A stretch of 64,000 nucleotides of DNA from Sphingobium sp. DEHP117 (GCF_030867385.1 NZ_JAPFBJ010000002.1:969001-1033000), one strand, 5' to 3'. Shown: positions 18,531-26,522, counted from the stretch's first letter. Program-made: numbers and translations. Notes: generated from the letters alone by a model not told the origin.

Positions 18531-18913
18531 GGCGCGGGCGCCTTGGCCTTGCGGGTGCGCTTGGGGGCAGGCGGAGGGGGCAGCATTTCCGGGGCGGGCG
18601 CCTCGGCCGACCCCGCGCCCGACAGCCGCTCCGCCATCGCGTCGGCAATGCCGATCATCATGCGCAATTCCTCGCTCAACTCGCGCGCAGCCATCACCTC
18701 GCGCGCCACCGCCGCGCCGTCTCCGCCCAGCGCCTGCCGCAAGCCGGAGAGCACGGTGCGCGCCTCGCGCGTGGCGGCATCCAGCGCGGTCACCGCCTCG
18801 CCCAGCTGCCCGTCCGCCACCATCCGCAACCGGCGCATCAGCCGCACCGTCTGCACGATGACGCCGCCGCACAGGATGGCGAGCAGCAACTGGCTCATGA
18901 TGCCGACAGTCAT
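18527..18913 (-). CDS. DUF6468 flagellar-operon protein
   Basis: The 128-aa protein has one N-terminal membrane segment (residues 6-22), a helical central region (30-100) with heptad-like spacing and a proline/lysine-rich cytoplasmic tail. It matches the DUF6468 type that sits after fliM in alphaproteobacterial flagellar operons. Its function is unknown. Both ends overlap neighbours by ATGA junctions (fliM upstream, motE downstream), so the four genes are tightly coupled. Confidence 0.65.
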   Translation of the reverse strand: MTVGIMSQLLLAILCGGVIVQTVRLMRRLRMVADGQLGEAVTALDAATREARTVLSGLRQALGGDGAAVAREVMAARELSEELRMMIGIADAMAERLSGAGSAEAPAPEMLPPPPAPKRTRKAKAPAP

Positions 18914-19944
18914 AGGCGCTTTCCCTTGCTGATCGATGTGGCGAGGCTGACGGCGAGGTTGCCGCGCCGTTGGCCAGCGCGCACCTGCGCCAGATGCAAA
19001 CGGCCGCACAGCACGCCCATCTGTTGCGATGGCTCGGCATGAAAATTGAGGTTCTGGCCGATCTCGAGCGCCTGCACCTGCTCCAGTGTCATGCTGATCT
19101 CGCCCAGCAGCACCGAAAGCTCGACCTGGGTGGCGAGCATCTGCTGGCGCATATGATCGGGCCAGATGTTCTCGCGCCCCGCCGTCTCGCCCATGAAACG
19201 CTGGGCCAGCTTGTCTCGCACCGGCTCCATCGTCGCCTGCGGGAACATCATCGAGAAACGCCCGCCGCGCCCGTCGATATCGACACGGAAGGTGCAGACC
19301 GCGCCGATGTTGCTTGGACGGGCGATAGCGGCAAAGCGCGGGTTCGTCTCGATCCGCTCCAGCTTGATCGTGACCGGTGCTATGGGGGCGAGCGCCGTGC
19401 TGAACTCGAGGATCGCGAGGCGCAGCACGCGCGCGACCAAAGCCGTCTCGATCGTGGTGAAATCGCGCCCGTCGATCATGATCTGGGTGCCGCGCTTGCC
19501 GCCGAGCAAAGCGTCCACGATGGCGTAGATGAGGCCGGAGTCGACGGTGATGATGCCGTAATTCTCCCAATCCTCGACCCGGACGACGGCGATCATGGCG
19601 GGCAGGGTGACCCGGTCCATGAAGTCACTGAAGCGCGCGGTGGTCACATCATCGAGGCTGATGTCGATGCTGTCCGAGGTGAGCGTGCGCATCGAGGTGG
19701 AAAGCGCGCGGACCATGCGTTCGCACACCACCTCCAGCATCGGCAGGCGCTCGTGGTTGATGATCTCCGATTCCAGTACCGCGCGTAAGCCCACGCGGTG
19801 GGTCTCGGCCGGACCGCCGCCGCCGAACAGCGCGTCGATGCTTGCCTGATCGAACGTTCCGCCTTCCGCGCCTCCGATCACAGGCGGATCGGGCAGCTTG
19901 AACTCGACAAATTCCTCGAAGTCTTCAGGCGCTTCCTCGGTCAT
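18910..19944 (-). CDS. fliM: Flagellar motor switch protein FliM
   Basis: FliM (344 aa) is the C-ring protein that binds phosphorylated CheY and transmits the switch signal to FliG. The N-terminal acidic segment (residues 1-20) precedes SQADIDALF-like QASIDALFG, the CheC-like middle domain follows, and the C-terminal SpoA domain ([23 protein letters not shown], about 270-295) binds FliN. The CheY-binding N-terminal peptide is less canonical than in enterics. Overlaps fliL and the DUF6468 gene by 4 bp each. Confidence 0.93.
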   Translation of the reverse strand: MTEEAPEDFEEFVEFKLPDPPVIGGAEGGTFDQASIDALFGGGGPAETHRVGLRAVLESEIINHERLPMLEVVCERMVRALSTSMRTLTSDSIDISLDDVTTARFSDFMDRVTLPAMIAVVRVEDWENYGIITVDSGLIYAIVDALLGGKRGTQIMIDGRDFTTIETALVARVLRLAILEFSTALAPIAPVTIKLERIETNPRFAAIARPSNIGAVCTFRVDIDGRGGRFSMMFPQATMEPVRDKLAQRFMGETAGRENIWPDHMRQQMLATQVELSVLLGEISMTLEQVQALEIGQNLNFHAEPSQQMGVLCGRLHLAQVRAGQRRGNLAVSLATSISKGKRL

Positions 19945-20576
19945 TGCTGCACCAGATCCTGGATGAGCACGTCCTTCACCATGCCCTTGCCTGCGGCCTC
20001 GGTGGCACGGATCAGCATTTCCTCCTTGATGCGGAACACGGCGGCGGAACCGGAAATGTCCTCTGGTCGCAGCTCGCGCAGAAAGGGCTGGTAGGAATCG
20101 ATGATGAGCGGCAGCTTGGCCTTGAGCTTCTCGGTCTTTTCCGCCGATTTCGCTTCCAGCATGAAGCGGATCTTGAGGTAGCGCGGTTCGCCATTGGTGG
20201 TGCGCAGGTTGACGATCATCGGCGGCACATCGACGAGCGGCAGCTCGCCATCCTTGCCTTCGCCTTCTCTCTCCGCGCCTTCCTCTTCCTCGGGCTCTTC
20301 TTCTGCCTCCTCGGCTTGCGCATGCGCGTCCTTCGCCTGCTCGCCATGCGCGGGTTTTTCCTCGCCGCCCGCCAGCATCATCGCCGCGCCGCCGCCGCCC
20401 GCCATCAGCAACAGCGCCGCCGCGCCGCCGATCATCACCTTCCTGTTCTTGAGGAAGGCGCGCTTGCCTGCCGGGGGAGGTGGGGCATCCGGGCCGATGT
20501 CGACAAGGCCGCTCGCTTCCTCCTCAGGGCTGGCGGGCGGGGGTGTGGCGTCTTCGGGTTTCTTGCGTGGAGCCAT
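19941..20576 (-). CDS. fliL: Flagellar basal-body-associated protein FliL
   Basis: FliL (211 aa) is a single-span inner-membrane protein surrounding the stator. It has a proline-rich cytoplasmic N-terminus, one transmembrane helix at about 48-70, a highly acidic linker of Glu/Ala repeats (78-108), and the FliL periplasmic domain (LPLVDVPPMIVNLRT, YLKIRFMLEAKSAEKTEKLKAKLP). The long acidic linker is unusual compared with enteric FliL. First gene of the fliL-fliM-DUF6468-motE operon, with a TATAAT element 63 bp upstream. Confidence 0.92.
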   Translation of the reverse strand: MAPRKKPEDATPPPASPEEEASGLVDIGPDAPPPPAGKRAFLKNRKVMIGGAAALLLMAGGGGAAMMLAGGEEKPAHGEQAKDAHAQAEEAEEEPEEEEGAEREGEGKDGELPLVDVPPMIVNLRTTNGEPRYLKIRFMLEAKSAEKTEKLKAKLPLIIDSYQPFLRELRPEDISGSAAVFRIKEEMLIRATEAAGKGMVKDVLIQDLVQQ

Positions 20577-20638
20577 GCGGCGGTTCGTCCCTTGTCAAAA
20601 ATCCGGCCGCCGCGCGCGGGCGGGCCATCGTCCCTCCT

Positions 20639-20669
20639 ATTATAGAGGCGAGGGGCGGCAAAAATTTCC
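20639..20669 (-). promoter_or_regulatory. fliL promoter: palindrome-N12-TATAAT
   Basis: On the minus strand GGAA-N5-TGCC (20669-20657, one mismatch from the GGCA-N5-TGCC palindrome) is followed after exactly 12 bp by TATAAT (20644-20639), 62 bp before the fliL start codon. No TTGACA is present. The same parts at the same spacing occur before fliF, so the palindrome probably replaces the -35 element as an activator site. Confidence 0.55.
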
Positions 20670-20687
20670 GCCTCCAACCCAAATCCA

Positions 20688-20700
20688 AGCAGTTTTTGCC
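20688..20700. promoter_or_regulatory. AGCA-N5-TGCC near-palindrome upstream of flgF
   Basis: This 13-mer is one base from GGCA-N5-TGCC. It lies 31 bp (about three turns) from the fliL copy and ends 13 bp before the flgF start codon. It could be a second operator shared by the divergent fliL and flgF operons. Confidence 0.35.
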
Positions 20701-20713
20701 GGGACATCGAGCG

Positions 20714-21469
20714 ATGGACATTTCGACCTATGTTCTCCTGAGCCACGAGCAGGCGCTGCGCCGCAGGCTCGACATCGCCGCCAACAATATGGCGAACAGC
20801 GAGACGGCGGGCTTCAGGCGCGAGGCGCCGGTGTTTCACGAATATGTCGAGACAATGGAGGGGCCGCCGCCCCGCGAGGCGCCGCGCGATGCGCGCGCCA
20901 CCCGCTTCGTGCAGGATTACCGCGCTACGCTCGATACCCGCAGTGGCGCGTTCCAACCGACCGGCAATCCGCTCGACATCATGATCGACGGGCCGGGCTG
21001 GCTCGCTGTGCAGGATGCGGCGGGAGAGACCGCCTATACGCGCGCGGGGTTCCTAAAGGTGAGTGAGGCGGGCGAGCTGGTGACGTCCGGCGGCATGAAA
21101 GTGCTGGACGAGGGCGGCCAGCCGATTGCCGTCCCGCCCGATGCGCTGCCGACGCTGGCAATGGCGCCGGACGGCACGCTTTCCGCGCAGACCGGGCCGC
21201 TGGGGCGCATCGGCGTGACGGTGTTCGATGACGACGGTGCGCTCAGCCAGCGTGGCGACGGCCTGATGGCGGGGAGCGGCGGGCGGCCGCTCGGCGCCAA
21301 CGAGACGCGCATCAGGAGCGGGGGCGTCGAAGGCTCCAACGTGCAGCCGATCAGTGAAACGACCGAGCTGATCGACATATTGCGCAGCTATCAGTCCAGC
21401 ATGGCGATCAGCAAGGCGATCGACGATCTGCGCCGCGACGCGATCGGGCGGCTGGGCAGGATTGGATGA
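20714..21469 (+). CDS. flgF: Flagellar basal-body rod protein FlgF
   Basis: FlgF (251 aa) is a proximal rod protein exported by the flagellar type III system. It has the rod-protein N-terminus with the ANNMANSETAGFRRE motif (residues 20-34), the central domain with GPGWLAVQ and AYTRAGF, and the conserved C-terminal heptads (EGSNVQPISETTELIDILRSYQ). The start MDISTYVLLSHEQAL is chosen; an upstream frame extends but covers the divergent control region. First gene of flgF-flgG-flgA-flgH. Confidence 0.92.
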   Translation: MDISTYVLLSHEQALRRRLDIAANNMANSETAGFRREAPVFHEYVETMEGPPPREAPRDARATRFVQDYRATLDTRSGAFQPTGNPLDIMIDGPGWLAVQDAAGETAYTRAGFLKVSEAGELVTSGGMKVLDEGGQPIAVPPDALPTLAMAPDGTLSAQTGPLGRIGVTVFDDDGALSQRGDGLMAGSGGRPLGANETRIRSGGVEGSNVQPISETTELIDILRSYQSSMAISKAIDDLRRDAIGRLGRIG

Positions 21470-21536
21470 TTAGTTTGATCGGCTCACGCCGATGGGCGGC
21501 ACCAGCCCCGTGGACGAGTCACGCGCCTCGGCCACG

Positions 21537-21583
21537 CCCCTCCCAACCGCCCATAAGATACCCTGTCGGATGGTTGGGAGGGG
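21537..21583 (+). repeat. Long inverted repeat between flgF and flgG
   Basis: Perfect 12-bp arms, CCCCTCCCAACC (21537-21548) and GGTTGGGAGGGG (21572-21583), enclose a 23-nt loop in the 152-bp flgF-flgG gap. No T run follows, so it is not a standard terminator. It resembles the extragenic palindromes elsewhere in the window and may stabilise or attenuate the transcript. Confidence 0.7.
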
Positions 21584-21621
21584 GAGAGGGCCGGAACCGG
21601 AACCTCCGAAGGAGAACAAAA

Positions 21622-22401
21622 ATGCGTTCGTTATCTATCGCTTCGTCCGGCATGCTGGCGCAGCAGACCAATGTCGATGTGATCTCTCACAACATCGCCA
21701 ACATGAACACCACCGGCTTCAAGCGCCAGCGGGCGGAGTTTCAGGATCTGCTCTATCAGCAGGAGACGCCGCCCGGCGCGGGCAATGACGGCGCGCGCGC
21801 GCCATCGGGCATCCAGATCGGCGCGGGAGTAAAAACCGGCGCGATCTATCGCATCGAGCAGCAGGGCGCGCTGCAGCAGACCGGCAACCGCTATGACATA
21901 GCGATCGAGGGGCGCGGCTATTTTCCGGTGACGCTGCCCTCGGGCGAAACGGCATATACGCGCGACGGGTCTTTCCAGCTTTCGGATCAGGGTGAGCTGG
22001 TGAGCGCGCAGGGCTATGCCGTGCAGCCGGGCATCACCATTCCGCAGGGGACGGTGGATGTGACCATCTCCAAGACCGGCGAGGTGCAGGTGCGCACCTC
22101 CGGCAGCCCGACGCCGCAGACCGTGGGGCAGATCCAGCTCGCGACCTTCATCAACGATGCGGGCTTGCAGGCGCAGGGTGACAATTTGTTTCTGGAGAGC
22201 GCGGCATCGGGGCAGGCGAGCCTCGCCAACCCCGGCGAGCCGGGCTTCGGCACGGTGCAACAAGGCTTTGTCGAAGGGTCGAACGTCAACCCGGTGGAGG
22301 AGATCACGGCGCTCATCTCCGCACAGCGCGCCTATGAGATGAACAGCCGCGTGGTGAAGACGGTGGACGAGATGCTCGCTGCATCGAGCCAGTTGCGGTG
22401 A
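21622..22401 (+). CDS. flgG: Flagellar basal-body rod protein FlgG (distal rod)
   Basis: FlgG (259 aa) forms the distal rod. The N-terminus (MRSLSIASSGMLAQQTNVDVISHNIANMNTTGFKR, split here at several known blocks) and the C-terminal EGSNVNPVEEITALISAQRAYEMNSRVV region are canonical, and the central hallmark of FlgG, GRGYFPVTLPSGETAYTRDG, is present. A strong GAAGGAG ribosome-binding site lies 7 bp before the ATG. Overlaps flgA by GTGA. Confidence 0.95.
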   Translation: MRSLSIASSGMLAQQTNVDVISHNIANMNTTGFKRQRAEFQDLLYQQETPPGAGNDGARAPSGIQIGAGVKTGAIYRIEQQGALQQTGNRYDIAIEGRGYFPVTLPSGETAYTRDGSFQLSDQGELVSAQGYAVQPGITIPQGTVDVTISKTGEVQVRTSGSPTPQTVGQIQLATFINDAGLQAQGDNLFLESAASGQASLANPGEPGFGTVQQGFVEGSNVNPVEEITALISAQRAYEMNSRVVKTVDEMLAASSQLR

Positions 22402-22817
22402 TTGCGGTGTTGCTCATGGCTGCTGCTGCCGCCGGGGTTACGGAGGTGGATGTGCTGGTGCGCCCGGTTGCGCGTGGGGAGGTGCTGGCGGCGGCGGACT
22501 TCGAGCGCGCGTCTGTGCCTGCCGCCACGGCCCGCTTTGCCCTGCGCGGGGCGGATGCGGCGGGGAAGGAGGCGCGGCGCGCGCTTGCTCTGGGCGCGAC
22601 GGTGCGCGCGAGCGATATCGGCCCGCCGAATCTGGTGCGCCGGGGCGAAGGGGTGACGCTGGTCATGCGCTCGGGCCGGCTTACGATCACCGCGCCGGGC
22701 AGGGCGCTGGGCGATGGCGCGGCGGGCGGAGCTGTGCGCGTCGTCAACCTCGCGACCGACCGCACGCTGGAGGCGCGGGTTACGGGGCCGGGCGCGGCGG
22801 AAGTGGATGCGCCATGA
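22398..22817 (+). CDS. flgA: Flagellar P-ring assembly chaperone FlgA (short form)
   Basis: The protein (139 aa) has an N-terminal hydrophobic signal segment (residues 2-13) and a SAF-like fold: VDVLVRPVARGEVLAAADFE and ALGATVRASDIGPPNLVRRGEGVTLVMRSG match the FlgA C-terminal domain. It is shorter than enteric FlgA, as is usual in alphaproteobacteria. The GTG start overlaps the flgG stop and the end overlaps flgH by ATGA. The P-ring gene flgI itself is not in this window. Confidence 0.85.
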   Translation: MIAVLLMAAAAAGVTEVDVLVRPVARGEVLAAADFERASVPAATARFALRGADAAGKEARRALALGATVRASDIGPPNLVRRGEGVTLVMRSGRLTITAPGRALGDGAAGGAVRVVNLATDRTLEARVTGPGAAEVDAP

Positions 22818-23560
22818 AGGGATATATCGCGCTGGGGTTTTTCCTCGCTCTCTCTGCCTGCGGCACATGGGGGCGGCTGAAGGATGTCGGCCGCGCGCCC
22901 AAGCTGAGCGAGACGCAGGCGCCGCCCGCACCTGTCGCGGAGCCTTCACTCACCCAGCTTTCCACCGCGCAGCGCGGCGGGGAGGCGGCCGATCCGCCCG
23001 TTGCCGCCTCGGCCTCGCTATTCCGCAACGGCGCGGGTGCGCTGTTTCAGGATCAGCGCGCGTCCAAAGTGGGCGACATCCTGACCATCCGCATCGACAT
23101 TTCCGACAAGGCCAGCCTTAGTAATGCTACCAGCCGCTCCCGCTCCGGCTCAGAGGCGGGCGGGGCGAGTGCGTTGTTCGGGCTGGAGAAGATCGTGAAG
23201 CGCGCGATTGGGGTGGACAGCAACAACCTCGTCGGCAGCAGCACGGAATCGAGCAACGACGGCAAGGGCAGCACCGCGCGCAGCGAGACGATCAGCATGA
23301 CGATGGCGGCGATCGTCACCGCCGTGCTGCCCAACGGCAACCTTGTCATCAAGGGGCGGCAGGAAAGCCGTGTCAACTTCGAGCTGCGCGAGCTGCTGGT
23401 GAGCGGCATCGTCCGCCCGCAGGACGTGGCGCGCGACAACAGCATCCGCCACACCCAGATCGCCGAGGCGCGGATCAGCTATGGCGGCAAGGGGCAATTG
23501 ACCGACGCGCAGCAGGCGCGCTGGGGGCAGCAATTGCTGGATGTGTTGAGCCCGTTTTGA
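22814..23560 (+). CDS. flgH: Flagellar L-ring protein FlgH
   Basis: FlgH (248 aa) forms the outer-membrane L ring. It begins with a lipoprotein signal peptide and lipobox (LALSAC, cysteine at residue 17). The conserved core FRNGAGALFQDQRASKVGDILTIRI, the SETISMTMAAIVTAVLPNGNLVIKG region and the C-terminal VRPQDVARDNSI block are present. Last gene of the flgFGAH operon. The REP-like hairpin downstream lacks a T run. Confidence 0.95.
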   Translation: MKGYIALGFFLALSACGTWGRLKDVGRAPKLSETQAPPAPVAEPSLTQLSTAQRGGEAADPPVAASASLFRNGAGALFQDQRASKVGDILTIRIDISDKASLSNATSRSRSGSEAGGASALFGLEKIVKRAIGVDSNNLVGSSTESSNDGKGSTARSETISMTMAAIVTAVLPNGNLVIKGRQESRVNFELRELLVSGIVRPQDVARDNSIRHTQIAEARISYGGKGQLTDAQQARWGQQLLDVLSPF

Positions 23561-23605
23561 CGAATGACATTGCACCTCTTCTTGGCCGCACTTTCGAAAG
23601 AACAG

Positions 23606-23634
23606 CGGGACCCCGGATCAAGTCCGGGGTGACG
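23606..23634. repeat. REP-like palindrome between flgH and flagellin
   Basis: ACCCCGGA (23610-23617) pairs with TCCGGGGT (23623-23630) around a TCAAG loop, with GCGGG and GACGGG shoulders. This type of extragenic palindrome is widespread in alphaproteobacterial genomes. It could protect the 3' end of the flgFGAH transcript. No poly-T tail follows on either strand. Confidence 0.7.
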
Positions 23635-23642
23635 GGACTGGT

Positions 23643-23659
23643 TACTTCCATCTTAACCA
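23643..23659. promoter_or_regulatory. Near-consensus CtrA box upstream of flagellin
   Basis: TTAC at 23643-23646 and TTAACC at 23654-23659 are separated by 7 bp, one base from the TTAA-N7-TTAACC CtrA consensus. It stands about 145 bp before the flagellin start. The distance is long for a direct promoter, so the link to flagellin is tentative. Confidence 0.35.
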
Positions 23660-23802
23660 CGAATATCGCCCCGCCCATTTTGGTGCGGCTTCATCCCTTC
23701 CCAGAATGAGCCTGTGCGCCGCAATGTCGCGGGGCATCGTGGGTCGGCGTTTCCGGCTCCGGGCCGCAGAAGCGGTTCCGCTTTTCCCAGAAGGGGATCA
23801 TC

Positions 23803-24657
23803 ATGGGTTTTTCCGTCAACACCAACCTGGGCGCAATGGCCGCCCTTCAGTCCCTCAATGAAACCAACCGCGGCTTGGCGCAGGTCCAGACCCGCATCAA
23901 CACCGGCCTGTCCGTCTCGTCCACCAAGGATGACTCGGCTTCCTATGCCATCGCGCAGACGCTGCGCGGTGATCTGGGCGGCCTCAAGTCTGTCAGCAGC
24001 TCGCTGAGCCGCGCCAAGAGCGTGACCGACGTGGCGATTGCGGGGGCGGAGCAGATCTCCGACGTCATCAACCAGATGAAGGCCAAGGCCTATCAGTCCG
24101 CCGACGCGGGCATCGATGCCAACAGCCGCGCGGCGATCAACTCAGACTTTGTGGCCCTGCGTGACCAGATCACCACGATCGTCAACAGCTCTGACTTCAA
24201 CGGCACCAACCTGCTGCTGGCCGGTGGCGGCACCGTGACGGCGCTGCAATCCGTGAAGGACGGCAATACAGGCACGGCGACCTACGATCCCGACTCGCTC
24301 TCCGTGGCGAACCAGGGTCTGGACCTCGGCGGCTCGGTCGTCACCGTTGCGGCGACGGGGCAGGTGAACACGCAGGCGGCGGCGCAGGCGATGATCGACA
24401 CGCTGACGACCACGCAGTCTAACCTCGCCACCTCGCTCTCGACACTGGGCGCCGCCTCGCGCAAGATCGAGGCGCAACAGACCTTTACCGGCAAGCTTTC
24501 CGACGTGGTGGAGGCCGGCATCGGCAACCTCGTCGACGCCGATCTGGCGAAGGAATCGGCGAAGTTGCAGGCGTTGCAGGTCAAGCAGCAGCTGGGCGTG
24601 CAGGCACTGTCGATCGCCAATCAGGCGCCGTCGACGATCATCTCGCTGTTCCGGTAA
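23803..24657 (+). CDS. fliC: Flagellin
   Basis: The flagellin (284 aa) is a short type. The N-terminal D0/D1 helices (SVNTNLGAMAALQSLNETNRGL ... RINTGLSVSSTKDDSASYAIAQTLRGDL, in separate blocks) and the C-terminal helices (QTFTGKLSDVVEAGIGNLVDADLAKESAKLQALQVKQQLG) are well conserved, while the central variable domain (about 130-190) is small. A purine-rich AAGGGG ribosome-binding site precedes the ATG. FlaF and FlbT, which often follow flagellin genes in alphaproteobacteria, are not next to it. Confidence 0.95.
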   Translation: MGFSVNTNLGAMAALQSLNETNRGLAQVQTRINTGLSVSSTKDDSASYAIAQTLRGDLGGLKSVSSSLSRAKSVTDVAIAGAEQISDVINQMKAKAYQSADAGIDANSRAAINSDFVALRDQITTIVNSSDFNGTNLLLAGGGTVTALQSVKDGNTGTATYDPDSLSVANQGLDLGGSVVTVAATGQVNTQAAAQAMIDTLTTTQSNLATSLSTLGAASRKIEAQQTFTGKLSDVVEAGIGNLVDADLAKESAKLQALQVKQQLGVQALSIANQAPSTIISLFR

Positions 24658-24716
24658 TAGAGGGTGGGCCGGGCGCGTGAAACAGCGCTCCCGGCTCCTC
24701 ATTGCGGGAGGCCGCG

Positions 24717-25142
24717 ATGTATGCACGTTTTTCACGCACGCGCGACATAGAGGACAGCAAGGGCGCGTGCCTGCGCGTCAGCATGTCCGCCCATGCCGAC
24801 GGCGCGACCGTCACGCTCGAACGGCGGGATCAGCCGCATCGCCCTTCGGCACGGCTGAGCCTGTGCGGCACCGAGATATTGTCCGGCTTCATCATGTCCG
24901 CACGGCTTTCCGCCCCGCATGCGATGCCGGACGAGGCGACGGACCGTCCATTTCCTGCGCGCTTTCGCCTCGATTGCTCACGCGAAGCGCGTGTGGTGAT
25001 CGAGCAGGACGAGGCATTCCCGGTCGCCATCGAGGCGCGGCTGTGGGATCGGCTCTATGCCGAGCTGTGCCTCGTCATCGCCCATGGCCGCGCGCAAAAC
25101 GAAGCGGGTTCTAGGTACAATCCCGTAGGGGTTCTCCACTGA
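24717..25142 (+). CDS. Hypothetical protein in the flagellin region (141 aa)
   Basis: The product has no signal peptide or membrane segment, and mixes beta-type stretches (ATVTLERR, ARLSLCGTEIL, FRLDCSREARVVIE). I do not recognise a family; the beta-rich layout is loosely reminiscent of a PilZ-like barrel, but no RxxxR and DxSxxG pair is visible. A GGGAGG ribosome-binding site precedes the ATG at 24717. It follows flagellin by 59 bp on the same strand, so a flagellar role is possible. Confidence 0.6.
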   Translation: MYARFSRTRDIEDSKGACLRVSMSAHADGATVTLERRDQPHRPSARLSLCGTEILSGFIMSARLSAPHAMPDEATDRPFPARFRLDCSREARVVIEQDEAFPVAIEARLWDRLYAELCLVIAHGRAQNEAGSRYNPVGVLH

Positions 25143-25254
25143 TTGGCAATCCATGCGCGAAGCATCAATCTGCCGCGCATAGAACGCAGCCGGTCGAAAA
25201 CCCTTCGGGCGCAACGGGATAGCAGGGGTTTGGTAACGGGGGGGAAGCGTTCCG

Positions 25255-25581
25255 ATGAACATGGCAGATCATCCGGACCGGCGCGCAGCACGGCCGCTGG
25301 AGCATGAGGCCGATACGCCGCAATTCGATATCGTGATCCGTATCGCGGTTGACGATCCGGCGCTTTTGTGGCGACGGGCGGCGGCGCATCTGCTCACGTT
25401 CAATGGGCTGGATGCGGAAAGTCTGGAAGAGACGATCGGCTCGCCGGAGGACCCGGCGCTTGCGGACTGCCTCGCTGTCCTTCTCGCGCCCACGCAGAAC
25501 GCGGGCCTGAACTGCGAAATGTTCACCATTAGCCATATCGAAAATGAACGGAATATGCCGCACGCTCTGTACGGCGGGTAA
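25255..25581 (+). CDS. Hypothetical protein in the flagellin region (108 aa)
   Basis: This soluble 108-aa protein has a central block (FDIVIRIAVDDPALLWRRAA, EETIGSPEDPALADCLAVLLAP) that reads as a genuine conserved domain. The family is not recognised. A GGGGGGAAG ribosome-binding site lies upstream of the ATG. It follows the 141-aa gene on the same strand after 112 bp and faces the terminator of the flgD unit. Confidence 0.6.
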   Translation: MNMADHPDRRAARPLEHEADTPQFDIVIRIAVDDPALLWRRAAAHLLTFNGLDAESLEETIGSPEDPALADCLAVLLAPTQNAGLNCEMFTISHIENERNMPHALYGG

Positions 25582-25682
25582 CCCCCCCGCAGGGCGCCAG
25601 CGCAACCCCAATTCGCGCAAGCGCCTCGTCCCGGCTTTCTCCCGCCCACCCACTGGGGCGGGGGGAGCCGGGACTTTCTGGC

Positions 25683-25738
25683 GCAAAAAAAATTGGAGCC
25701 AGCGGGTGAGTGTGGGGGGGACAGGACCCGCTGGCTCC
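25683..25738 (-). terminator. Strong terminator of the flgD/sRNA unit
   Basis: A perfect 13-bp stem, GGAGCCAGCGGGT (25695-25707) with ACCCGCTGGCTCC (25726-25738), has an 18-nt loop and on the minus strand ends in AATTTTTTTT. It is the strongest terminator in the window. Confidence 0.9.
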
Positions 25739-25822
25739 CTGACACGCGGTCTGAAACCTGTTCAGCGCGTGGGGAGCAGCATCCCGTTCGTGGGGACTGG
25801 ACAGGCTGGAACGATGCTCCGT
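25683..25822 (-). ncRNA. Candidate C-rich small RNA downstream of flgD
   Basis: A TATAAT hexamer on the minus strand (25834-25829) begins 12 bp after the flgD stop codon, and a very strong terminator ends about 140 nt later. No coding frame fits between them. The RNA would contain two single-stranded CCCCACG segments and a terminator loop with seven consecutive C, features of sRNAs that pair with ribosome-binding sites. Alternatively it is simply the 3' untranslated region of the flgD transcript. Confidence 0.5.
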
Positions 25823-25828
25823 TCACTC

Positions 25829-25834
25829 ATTATA
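25829..25834 (-). promoter_or_regulatory. TATAAT element downstream of flgD
   Basis: Minus-strand CTATAAT, identical to the heptamer found at the fliL, fliK, fliF and fliG junctions and in the same orientation. It would start the candidate small RNA at about 25822. Confidence 0.45.
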
Positions 25835-25845
25835 GGATGAGAGGG

Positions 25846-26511
25846 CTATGGAGTGGCGTTCGCGCCGGTAAAAATGCGCACGGCCGAGAGCGGGATGGAG
25901 ACCCCGTTTATCTCCAGCGTGATGTGATCCTCTGTACGGCTGACGGAATCGACGGCGCCTGCTGCGGCGATGCGGGGGGTGAGCGCCTTGCCGCTGGCGT
26001 CGCGCGCGTCGAGCGCGAGAGTATAGCTGCCCGCCGGGGCGGCGCCGCCGGAAGACAGCGCGCCATCCCATTGGAGGCCCAAGCTGTTGGGGTTGAGCGT
26101 GCGGCGCTCGACCTCGCGCCCGGCCGCGTCGCGTATGCTGGCGACGAGGCTGGCAGGAGCGCCGTCTGCCTCCCATGTCCACTGAGCGGGGGTGGAGGTG
26201 GTGAGGCCTGCCTGCGCGCCATCGTAGGCGGCCTGTTTGCCAATCAATGAGGACGCCTGCATCATGTCCTGGCTGCCAAGGCGCGCGAGAATGTCTTTCA
26301 GCGCGCCGGTCTGCTGGATGGACTGTTCCACCTGGCTATATTGCACCAGCTGCTGCGTATATTGGCTGCTGTCCATAGGCGAGAGCGGATCCTGATTCTG
26401 CATCTGGGTGGTGAGCAGGCGCAGGAACATCGTGTAGTCGCTGGAAAGCTTGGCGAGGCTGGTGTCCGGCTGGGCGGGGGCAGACGACGCGCCGATAGGG
26501 TTGGTGGCCAT
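25846..26511 (-). CDS. flgD: Flagellar hook assembly scaffold protein FlgD
   Basis: FlgD (221 aa) caps the growing hook. The conserved N-terminal export/cap region reads SSDYTMFLRLLTTQMQNQDPLSPMDSSQYTQQLVQYSQVEQ in successive blocks (residues 24-65), followed by the Ig-like/FlgD tudor region ending in LEINGVSIPLSAVRIFTG. It follows fliK after an 11-bp gap, so the two are probably co-transcribed. The hook gene flgE, which usually follows, is not here. Confidence 0.93.
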   Translation of the reverse strand: MATNPIGASSAPAQPDTSLAKLSSDYTMFLRLLTTQMQNQDPLSPMDSSQYTQQLVQYSQVEQSIQQTGALKDILARLGSQDMMQASSLIGKQAAYDGAQAGLTTSTPAQWTWEADGAPASLVASIRDAAGREVERRTLNPNSLGLQWDGALSSGGAAPAGSYTLALDARDASGKALTPRIAAAGAVDSVSRTEDHITLEINGVSIPLSAVRIFTGANATP

Positions 26512-26522
26512 GGCGGGTTCCT

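Noticed and set aside
23606..23634. Hairpin after flgH as a rho-independent terminator
   Set aside because: The stem is strong but neither strand has a T run behind it; it fits the REP-like class.
25269..25826. 185-codon minus-strand frame starting at the TATAAT of the candidate sRNA
   Set aside because: It runs straight through the strong terminator and is antisense to the 108-aa gene, with arginine/proline-rich composition.
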